DNA of 5,847 nucleotides. Source: a candidate division Zixibacteria bacterium DG_27. Its GTDB lineage: Bacteria > Zixibacteria > MSB-5A5 > DG-27. Of the stretch, positions 1 through 5,252 are shown piece by piece. How positions within the stretch are numbered: position 1 is the stretch's first letter; each line of letters opens with the position of its first letter. Both the position numbers and the translations under genes were made by a program. Under the pieces are notes generated by a model. It had not been told where the DNA came from. It saw only the letters and a list, made by a program, of their open reading frames with translations, and searched no databases. The DNA is taken from positions 1-5,847 of the forward strand of contig LIZU01000099.1 in assembly GCA_001302725.1 (NCBI GenBank), read 5' to 3'.

Positions 1-212
1 TGATAGGCCCTCTGGAGATCGTAATACGCGCGAGCGGAGGGATGTTTCAATACTCCGTATGCCTCGTTGATCTCTTTTAATCTCTCAGCCTCCGCTCCTC
101 CCACTGTTTGCCCATCGGGATGGAATTTTCGTATCAATTCGATCCACCGAGCACGAATATCTTCCGCAGGGGCAGTTTCTTTTATGCCGAGGATCTTGTA
201 GTAATCTTTCAT
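1..212 (-). CDS. DnaJ-like J-domain protein (3' part beyond window)
   Basis: The first 70 codons of a gene that continues past the left edge are visible. The N-terminus MKDYYKILGI is the classic J-domain opening. Helix II (about residues 18-30) leads into the HPD motif at residues 31-33, which in this family stimulates the ATPase of DnaK/Hsp70. Helix III with the usual KEINEAYGVL stretch (46-55) and a final YYDL (63-66) complete the domain. The rest of the protein is not in the window, so it cannot be assigned to canonical DnaJ or to a J-domain-only or membrane-linked co-chaperone. The ATG at 212-210 fits the family N-terminus exactly, but the bases before it are tandem repeat with no Shine-Dalgarno sequence. 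It is the last gene seen in the run, 154 bases after the TPR gene. A role in the polysaccharide pathway is possible but is inferred only from position. Confidence 0.92.
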   Translation of the reverse strand, partial: MKDYYKILGIKETAPAEDIRARWIELIRKFHPDGQTVGGAEAERLKEINEAYGVLKHPSARAYYDLQRAY

Positions 213-216
213 TGTT

Positions 217-244
217 TTCGTGGTTCGTGACTCGTGATTCGTGC
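217..244. repeat. 7-base tandem repeat TTCGTGN, four units
   Basis: Four contiguous heptamers are seen: TTCGTGG (217), TTCGTGA (224), CTCGTGA (231) and TTCGTGC (238). Weaker, slightly out-of-phase copies follow to about 258. The array ends five bases before the start codon of the J-domain gene, so it forms that gene's immediate 5' leader. Read on the minus strand it is CACGAA/CACGAG iterated. I see no gene or hairpin here. Confidence 0.8.
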
Positions 245-262
245 TCGTTATTGTTTATTGGC

Positions 263-342
263 CTTTGTCATTTCGCCTTAACCTCAACCTTAACCTTCCC
301 TCTGTTCTCTTTGGCATTTCGCTTTAACCTTAGCCTTAACCT
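263..342. repeat. Imperfect direct repeat, 34 bases, offset 46
   Basis: Bases 263-296 and 309-342 match at 30 of 34 positions by direct comparison, with mismatches at 268, 277, 285 and 287. Each copy begins with CTTTG[T/G]CATTTCG and then enters a hexamer tract. This looks like a segmental duplication of a repeat-bearing unit in the gap between the TPR and J-domain genes. The 12 bases between the copies (297-308) show nothing recognisable. Confidence 0.75.
276..299. repeat. 6-base tandem repeat, CCTTAA family, copy 1
   Basis: Four adjacent hexamers are seen: CCTTAA, CCTCAA, CCTTAA and CCTTCC. On the minus strand this is a TTAAGG/TTGAGG iteration. The same family recurs at 322-351 and in the other gap at 1714-1743. 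Confidence 0.8.
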
Positions 343-351
343 CAACCTGCA
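322..351. repeat. 6-base tandem repeat, CCTTAA family, copy 2
   Basis: Five hexamers are seen in order: CTTTAA, CCTTAG, CCTTAA, CCTCAA and a decayed CCTGCA. The tract ends 15 bases from the stop codon of the TPR gene. It shares the order CCTTAG, CCT(T/C)A(A/G), CCT(T/C)AA with the tract at 1714-1743. Confidence 0.8.
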
Positions 352-366
352 AGCATTGCCTACTGT

Positions 367-1611
367 TTATTGCATCTCCTTGATTTGGACGTTATCAACC
401 CAGACTGTCCCTGAGATGAAACGGTCGAACTTATCGGTTTTCGTCCTTCTCACCCTTATTATGCCACCCTGCGAATGATCTGGGGTTCGAAAGGCCACCG
501 TTAACTCGTTCCAGTCGTTATTGCCAGTAAGGGACTTCGATGCCCCATAAAACGCTGGGCCTACCCCTAAGGCCTCTATCTTGAGGCCGCTTTTTGTCGT
601 AATATCCTTGGTCTTCATGTGCGCCGTGAGCGCATAGGGTGTATCGGGTTTCAATGCCACATATTGAGAGACATGATGAAAATCGACGTTTTCCTTGCCG
701 TTGAAGGCGATTTTCAGTGAGCACTCCCCCTCAATTGCCACTGTTTGATCGAAGGAGATTTCAGCCCCAGCAACTGGGTGAATTTTCCAATCGAACCCAC
801 CGCCCAAGATCTTTTCCCTTTCGAACCCACCATTAGTAACTGCATTTCCATCAGATGGGATATCAAACCCCTCTTGGTGCAGCCTGGCCTTCCAGATCTG
901 GGAGGCTTCAGTCAGCTCGCCACGGGAGATCAAGAATTCAATGTGGCGGATGGCCTTGGCACAGTCAGGTTTTTGTTCGAGCGACATCAGCTTCGCCCAG
1001 GATTTTCGGGCCGAGTTGGTATCTCCAACACCATAGAGGTAGGTCAGGTATTGATGCAGGGAGGAAGGATCCCCCGGGATCAGTCTTTCAATGATAAAGT
1101 CGGGATCATTAACGGCTTTCAGCCAGATATCGTAGACGAGGCTACTCTGGTTTGGGTAATGGGAAAGGATGTAGGAGAAATGGGGGAGTGCGTTTTCAAG
1201 TTCTCCCCGCTGTAGCAAAAGGTTTCCAGCAACCCACTTTCCCCGGTATGAAGTGGGGAAGACGAGGAGGGCGTTTTGCAGTGCGTGATCAGAGGCGCCA
1301 GGTTTTCCCATCCTCTGAAAGATCATGGCAAGATGGAGCCAGTATTCCTGTTCAAGGGGGTTTCGTTCGATCGCCTTTTGGAAATACTGGGCCGCTTCTT
1401 CCAGGTCAACCTGGAGGAGGTTCCACTGGTGGAGAACCCCCAATTTTTGGAATGGATCGGGGTTTGAGGGTTCCATTCTCGCTGCCTCGAGGAGGTTTTC
1501 CCTCGTATACGCCTTCTGGGAGAGGGCCATCCCCCTCCATGTGGAGAGGATGCAGTAGGCTACTAAGATCGAGGCAATGATGATTAGGAGTGGAAATATA
1601 AGGCGTTTCAT
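367..1611 (-). CDS. Membrane-anchored TPR protein with C-terminal beta-sandwich (CBM-like) domain
   Basis: This 414-residue protein has three parts. Residues 4-23 form one hydrophobic segment after MKR, a signal anchor or uncleaved signal placing the rest in the periplasm. Residues about 35-240 are alpha-helical with TPR character. The clearest repeats are 51-84 (NPDPFQKLGVLHQ...AAQYFQKAIERNP) and 88-121, with a third around 122-156 (GNLLLQRGELENALPHF). Residues about 255-414 look like a jelly-roll, carbohydrate-binding-type domain: an opening NGGFE (260-264), a SLKIAF strand (298-303), an aromatic-rich middle, and a closing VWVDNVQIKE as in CBM4/9-like folds. Role: inferred periplasmic scaffold or polymer-binding protein of the EPS pathway; family-level function is not established. 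The ATG at 1611-1609 is the only usable start, because an in-frame TAA lies seven codons upstream and no other start codon lies between. No Shine-Dalgarno is seen. It follows the kinase gene after 161 bases of repeat. Confidence 0.85.
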   Translation of the reverse strand: MKRLIFPLLIIIASILVAYCILSTWRGMALSQKAYTRENLLEAARMEPSNPDPFQKLGVLHQWNLLQVDLEEAAQYFQKAIERNPLEQEYWLHLAMIFQRMGKPGASDHALQNALLVFPTSYRGKWVAGNLLLQRGELENALPHFSYILSHYPNQSSLVYDIWLKAVNDPDFIIERLIPGDPSSLHQYLTYLYGVGDTNSARKSWAKLMSLEQKPDCAKAIRHIEFLISRGELTEASQIWKARLHQEGFDIPSDGNAVTNGGFEREKILGGGFDWKIHPVAGAEISFDQTVAIEGECSLKIAFNGKENVDFHHVSQYVALKPDTPYALTAHMKTKDITTKSGLKIEALGVGPAFYGASKSLTGNNDWNELTVAFRTPDHSQGGIIRVRRTKTDKFDRFISGTVWVDNVQIKEMQ

Positions 1612-1710
1612 AACTCGTTTAAATTGTTGAGAGCGTTACTATCGTTAGGTTCGTTTTGAACGTTTAGAGCGTTCAGAGCGTAAATCAAATTCATTTGGTT
1701 GATTTAGTTC
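1612..1710. repeat. 9-base periodic repeat array B, 11 degenerate units
   Basis: Cut into 9-mers from 1612, the plus strand reads NNNNNGTTN. GTT falls at 1617, 1626, 1635, 1644, 1653, 1662, 1671, 1698 and 1707. Only the units at 1680 (GTA) and 1689 (ATT) break the core. Six units have CGTT, and AGAGCGT recurs three times. On the minus strand the unit is roughly NAACGCTCT. The array touches the ATG of the TPR gene and is in phase with it (11 x 9 = 99 bases), yet it is closed by in-frame stops such as TAA. No hairpin or SD-like motif is evident. Confidence 0.85.
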
Positions 1711-1713
1711 ATT

Positions 1714-1743
1714 TCTTAGCCTTAGCCTCAACCTTAACCTCCT
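1714..1743. repeat. 6-base tandem repeat, CCTTAA family, copy 3
   Basis: Five hexamers are seen: TCTTAG, CCTTAG, CCTCAA, CCTTAA and CCTCCT. The tract is wedged between the two 9-base arrays, whose phases differ by 2 bases across it. The family is the same as at 276-299 and 322-351, about 1.4 kb away on the other side of the TPR gene. Confidence 0.8.
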
Positions 1744-1744
1744 T

Positions 1745-1792
1745 GTTTATTTCGTTTATCTGGTTGAGAATGTTAGATTTGTTGGGAATTTG
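1745..1792. repeat. 9-base periodic repeat array A, overlapping the 3' end of the kinase gene
   Basis: GTT occurs at 1745, 1754, 1763, 1772 and 1781, exactly nine bases apart. A degenerate TTG follows at 1790. The minus-strand unit is AAC plus six variable bases. The array includes the stop codon of the tyrosine kinase gene (1775-1773) and its last few codons. It looks like the same family as array B, split from it by the hexamer tract. Confidence 0.8.
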
Positions 1793-4049
1793 ATTCTCTA
1801 TCTGACGTATAGGGAAGTTTTTTCCTTTTTCCTTCCTTTCCATAGTAGTAGTGGTATCGGTAGTAGTAATAGCCATAGTCGCTGCGGCCGATATCGACCC
1901 GGTTGACCACGACCCCGAGAATTTTGGCATTTACCTGATGGAGGATATCCTTTGCGCGCTGGAGCGTCTCACGGGGAGTCTTCCCTCCTTGAACCACCAG
2001 GATGATTCCATCCACGGAGGCGGACAGGATGGTCGCGTCGGCAAAGCCGAGCACCGGGGGTGAATCGAAAACGATGTGATCGAACTTCTCCCCGAGGAAC
2101 TGCATGGTGGCCTTAAAGAGCTTCGAGCCCAACAGTTCTGAAGGATTGGGGGGAACGGGGCCGGCGGGAATGTAATAGAGGTTCGGAATGTCAGACTTTT
2201 TAATAATTGATTTTAATTCGGTATTACCGGAGAGGAAGTTCGAGAGCCCCGCGCCGTTTTCCTCTCCGAGGATTGAGTGGACCCTGGGTTTTCTCATGTC
2301 CGAATCGACGACGAGCACCCGGGCACCCGTTTGGGACAGCGCTATGGCCGTATTGATCGCGGTGGTGGTCTTGCCCTCGGCCGGGTTGGGGCTGGAGATC
2401 GCGATCCTCTTCGGAGGCTTCTCGGAGAAGGAGAGCAAAATGGAGGTTCGGACGTTCCGGTAGGCCTCGGATAACATCGATTTAGGATGGGCGAAGGTGA
2501 CCAGCTCTACCGGGTAGGAGTTGCCCTCATCCAGCCGCCTCCGCCTCTCGTAGGCGATCTCCGGGATCATCCCGAAGGAGGGAAGCTGAATCAGCTGTTC
2601 CACATCCTCAGGGGTCTTGACGGTGTTGTCGAGGTACTCGAAGAAAAACGCCAGGCCGAACCCGAGGAACAGACCCACCACGGTTGCCAGCAGGAGGTTG
2701 AGCCGTTTGTTGGGCTTGAAGGGCTCGGTCGGCAACTCTGCCCCATCGACTATCTGGATGTTGCTGGCGGTGATGGCGGCCGAAACGCCCGCCTCCTTCA
2801 TCCTCTGGAGCAGCGCATTGTAGAGATCCCGGTTGGTGTCGGCCTCGCGCTTGAGGATGTTATACTGGATAGCCCTCTGCTTCATCTGCATGGCCTTGGC
2901 CTTCTGCCGCTGAAAGGTCTCCCGAAGGAGGCTTTCCCTCCGGAGGCTCGCCTGGTAGTCGCTTCTGATGCCAGCGATGATCCTGCCCGCCTCGGCATCA
3001 AGACGCCTCTGGATGGTGTCCATCTGATTTTTGAGCCGGACCATCTCCGGGTATTCGGGCTTGAACGTCTCCCCCAGCCTCATGTACTGGGCATCAAGCT
3101 GGATGTAAGCCTGTTTCAAATCCTGAATCAACGTGTTCTCCAGGATGGGAGGCAGGGAATCGTAGTCTTGCTCACTGGCCTGTTTGTAGAGGGCCTCCTT
3201 GGCAATCCGATCCGATTCGGCCTTGGTGAGGGCCTCATTCAGCTCGGTAAGACGCTGCATGGTGATATTCTCCTTCTCCTCGAGGGAGACGATGCCGTGT
3301 TTGGAGGCGAAGGCCTGCAGGGCCTCGTCAGCCCTCTCCACCTTGGCCTTGAGCACCTCCAGCTGCCCGGTCAGCCATTCTTTGGCCTGTTCCGTGGCAA
3401 CAAACCGGGTCTCCAGGTTCTGCTGAATGTACTGTGTGGCCAGGGTGTTGGGCACCAGGCTCGAGAGCTCAGGGTAGTGAGAATCGAAGTGGATCCTCAC
3501 GAGGCGGGTGTTCCTCATGGGCTCGATCTTTACCCTGTTGAGAAACCCGCTGATGAGAAGGCTCTCCCTATCGTTCTCGGATGAATCCCCATCGGAGGAG
3601 CTAAACAGGGCGGCAAGGGAATTGGTGATCCTCGACCTCCACCTCTGCAAGGGGCTTTGGGGCTTGGACAAAAACTCGGGGTGTTCGGCAAGCCCGAGCA
3701 GATCGATGACCCGCCTGGCGAGGTTTCGGCTCTCGAGAAGCTTATACTGGGTCTGGTAGTAGTCCCTGTCCATGGTATTGACGGCGAAGATCTCCTTGAA
3801 ATCGACAATCTGGGGGTTCTCCTTGTTGATCTGGATGGTGGCGGTTCCCCGGTAGATGGGGCTCATGGTGAAGGTCCCCACGGCCGTCGTTACCACCACG
3901 ATCAAGAAAAAGGCGATGATGGTCCACTGCCGCTTCCGGATGACCTTCCAGTAGTCCCGGAGGTTGACCTCCCGCTCTTCCTGGAACGGGGAGCCGTAAT
4001 ATCCCGGGGGAGGGATCTGATAGTGCTCGTCTGAAGGAGCCTGTCTCAT
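1773..4049 (-). CDS. Wzc-type polysaccharide co-polymerase / BY-kinase (tyrosine autokinase)
   Basis: This 758-residue inner-membrane protein would set polymer length and couple synthesis to export. Residues about 27-115 are a Wzz chain-length domain with TM1 at 42-62. A long, charged, coiled-coil-rich periplasmic region spans about 200-420. A GNVR-like region (KEAGVSAAITASNIQIVDGAELP) leads into the proline motif P-x2-P-x2-P and TM2 at about 450-470. The cytoplasmic kinase has EAYRNVR (528-534, the E-x2-R-x2-R oligomer motif), Walker A PNPAEGKTT (554-562, Lys560), Walker A' VLVVDSDMRKP (578-588) and Walker B HIVFDSPP (658-665). The tyrosine cluster has nine Tyr between 725 and 736. The kinase is therefore probably active and autophosphorylating. 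The ATG at 4049 has a strong AAGGAG six bases upstream, and it lies 15 bases after the exporter stop. Odd point: the tail after the Tyr cluster is long (22 residues), and its end is encoded by tandem repeat. Confidence 0.97.
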   Translation of the reverse strand: MRQAPSDEHYQIPPPGYYGSPFQEEREVNLRDYWKVIRKRQWTIIAFFLIVVVTTAVGTFTMSPIYRGTATIQINKENPQIVDFKEIFAVNTMDRDYYQTQYKLLESRNLARRVIDLLGLAEHPEFLSKPQSPLQRWRSRITNSLAALFSSSDGDSSENDRESLLISGFLNRVKIEPMRNTRLVRIHFDSHYPELSSLVPNTLATQYIQQNLETRFVATEQAKEWLTGQLEVLKAKVERADEALQAFASKHGIVSLEEKENITMQRLTELNEALTKAESDRIAKEALYKQASEQDYDSLPPILENTLIQDLKQAYIQLDAQYMRLGETFKPEYPEMVRLKNQMDTIQRRLDAEAGRIIAGIRSDYQASLRRESLLRETFQRQKAKAMQMKQRAIQYNILKREADTNRDLYNALLQRMKEAGVSAAITASNIQIVDGAELPTEPFKPNKRLNLLLATVVGLFLGFGLAFFFEYLDNTVKTPEDVEQLIQLPSFGMIPEIAYERRRRLDEGNSYPVELVTFAHPKSMLSEAYRNVRTSILLSFSEKPPKRIAISSPNPAEGKTTTAINTAIALSQTGARVLVVDSDMRKPRVHSILGEENGAGLSNFLSGNTELKSIIKKSDIPNLYYIPAGPVPPNPSELLGSKLFKATMQFLGEKFDHIVFDSPPVLGFADATILSASVDGIILVVQGGKTPRETLQRAKDILHQVNAKILGVVVNRVDIGRSDYGYYYYRYHYYYGKEGKRKKLPYTSDRESNSQQI

Positions 4050-4055
4050 ATGAGT

Positions 4056-4061
4056 CTCCTT
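4056..4061 (-). promoter_or_regulatory. Ribosome binding site of the BY-kinase gene
   Basis: The minus strand reads AAGGAG, then ACTCAT, then ATG, giving an optimal six-base spacing. It sits in the 15-base gap just after the TAG of the exporter gene, which supports tight co-translation of the two genes and fixes the kinase start. Confidence 0.9.
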
Positions 4062-4064
4062 AGC

Positions 4065-5165
4065 CTACAAGGACCCGAGGGAATACCCCATGGTTAAAAC
4101 CCCGGTAAGGGTCTCCTTGACCCCGACGAAAAAGGCCTTCACCCCGTGTCGGGGGACGATGATGATGTCGTTCTCCTTGAGGTAGAGGTCCTCTTGTTTT
4201 CCCTTCTGTATGGCATAGACATTGACGGAGAGGACCTCCTTGCCGAGGCCCTTTTCCGAGCATCGGAAGATCTTGGCCTCGGAGCCGTTGGCCTCGGGTT
4301 TTAAGCCCGCCGCCATGATGATGGCCTGAGTGAGGGTCATCCTGTTGCGCCCGAGGGGAAAGCCCCCAGGCCTCCTCACCTCGCCGCCCACGAAGACCTT
4401 GCCCGATACCGGGATGTTGATGACATCCCCGTGGATCAGGGGCACATTGAGGCTCAAATCGCCTTTGACCAGTAACTCCTCGAGGTCGATCACGAATGTC
4501 CTTGGGCCCCCTGCTTCGAAATCCTTCTCCCCCTCGAGGACCTCGGGGGCCTCGCCCTGCACAGCCGGGGGCCGGATCAGAAAGAGCAGGCTGCCCGCCC
4601 CTTGCTGCGCATCTGCCCTCAGACCACCTGCCACGGCCAACATATCCAGGATCGTCTTATGGCCCGTGACCTCAAAGACACCGGGCTTCTCAACGGCGCC
4701 CATCACCGAGATTCGCTGGCTGCGGTACTCCTTGATGAAAATACTGACGTGGGGATCCTGAAGATACTTCTCGGCCAGAAGCTCCCTGAGCTCCCTCTCC
4801 AATTGATTGGCCGTGAGACCCTTCACCCTCACGACCCCCAGCAGGGGAATGCTGATATTGCCCTGGGAACTGACCCTCACGGTCTGGTTCAACTTCTCGG
4901 CCTCAAAGACGGAGATCTCCAGCAGATCCTCGGGCCCGATCTTGTAATCACGGTAAGGATCCCCTTGCGATGAGAGGCTGCTCATCAGGATCCTCTCATT
5001 CATCGCCCTCACCTGCCGGGAGGATTCGAGCTCTAAGAGGGTTTTTTCCGGGGAGATGACTCCTTTTTCAGAAGGGGGTGCTGAAACACAGGAGACGAGG
5101 AAGGTGATGACCAGAAGGCTGATAGGGGAGATAATGGCTTTCCTCGTTGTCGTGTGAAAAAACAT
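4065..5165 (-). CDS. Wza-type polysaccharide export outer-membrane lipoprotein
   Basis: This 366-residue protein has a lipoprotein signal: basic start, hydrophobic core about 10-24, and lipobox LVSC with Cys26 as the predicted acylated residue. A helical linker follows. Residues about 74-165 are the polysaccharide export domain (YKIGPEDLLEISVFEAEKL at 74-92, then the SSQGNISIPLLGVVRVKGLT stretch at 99-118). A first SLBB domain starts at about 150 (RISVMGAVEKPGVF), and a second one starts at about 256 (KVFVGGEVRRPGGF) and ends with NDIIIVP. An acidic, glycine-rich loop (about 203-222) lies inside the first SLBB region. The last 25 residues form an amphipathic stretch that may be the membrane-spanning helix, as in Wza-family octamers. 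Role: the outer-membrane channel that receives polymer from the co-polymerase encoded next door. The ATG at 5165 is supported by the signal peptide and a moderate GAGG upstream. Confidence 0.95.
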   Translation of the reverse strand: MFFHTTTRKAIISPISLLVITFLVSCVSAPPSEKGVISPEKTLLELESSRQVRAMNERILMSSLSSQGDPYRDYKIGPEDLLEISVFEAEKLNQTVRVSSQGNISIPLLGVVRVKGLTANQLERELRELLAEKYLQDPHVSIFIKEYRSQRISVMGAVEKPGVFEVTGHKTILDMLAVAGGLRADAQQGAGSLLFLIRPPAVQGEAPEVLEGEKDFEAGGPRTFVIDLEELLVKGDLSLNVPLIHGDVINIPVSGKVFVGGEVRRPGGFPLGRNRMTLTQAIIMAAGLKPEANGSEAKIFRCSEKGLGKEVLSVNVYAIQKGKQEDLYLKENDIIIVPRHGVKAFFVGVKETLTGVLTMGYSLGSL

Positions 5166-5169
5166 CCTG

Positions 5170-5173
5170 CCTC
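5170..5173 (-). promoter_or_regulatory. Probable ribosome binding site of the export lipoprotein gene
   Basis: The minus strand reads GTGAGGCAGG directly before the ATG. GAGG lies four bases from the start codon. It is moderate in strength but agrees with the start indicated by the signal peptide. Confidence 0.6.
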
Positions 5174-5201
5174 ACTTTTCAGAAAGGCCCCTAGACAGGA
5201 T

Positions 5202-5227
5202 ATGAACTTTTGACCGCTCGGGTTCAT
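5202..5227. promoter_or_regulatory. Inverted repeat ATGAAC-N14-GTTCAT upstream of the exporter
   Basis: There are perfect 6-base arms at 5202-5207 and 5222-5227 with a 14-base spacer. They are placed 37-62 bases before the exporter start, in the 87-base gap after the FecR-like gene. The placement would suit an operator, but the arms are short and there is no poly-T tract, so it is not a terminator. No convincing -35/-10 or -24/-12 promoter was found around it. Chance occurrence is quite possible. Confidence 0.2.
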
Positions 5228-5252
5228 TTGCTCAGGTGGCTACGTATTGTGC

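Noticed and set aside
213..366. Intrinsic terminator after the TPR gene
   Set aside because: No GC-rich stem followed by a U-tract was found on the minus strand. The gap is explained by repeats.
212..478. 88-codon plus-strand frame across the gap between the TPR and J-domain genes
   Set aside because: Its translation is largely low-complexity Leu/Phe/Thr from the 6- and 7-base repeats, and it overlaps the 3' end of the TPR gene.
745..1215. 156-codon open frame on the plus strand
   Set aside because: It is antisense to the beta-sandwich and TPR coding region, without family motifs or a good ribosome binding site.
1612..1792. Possible CRISPR array
   Set aside because: The repeats are 6-9 bases with no spacers of 25-40 bases and no cas genes nearby, so these are simple tandem repeats.
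1709..1930. 73-codon minus-strand frame ending in an Asn-every-third-residue tail
   Set aside because: It is the frame-shifted shadow of the kinase 3' end. The striking Asn and Lys/Val periodicity is simply the 9- and 6-base DNA repeats being translated.
2487..3584. 365-codon open frame on the plus strand
   Set aside because: It lies wholly opposite the well-supported Wzz/BY-kinase gene. Its translation has no recognisable domain, and long antisense frames are common opposite GC-rich genes.
5033..5227. 64-codon minus-strand frame upstream of the exporter start
   Set aside because: It overlaps the exporter signal peptide region in another frame. The lipobox-bearing frame is clearly the real one.
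5166..5252. Sigma-70 or sigma-54 promoter for the exporter gene
   Set aside because: TATCCT-like and TGAACC-like hexamers exist on the minus strand, but no pair has good matches at proper spacing, and no GG-N10-GC element fits.
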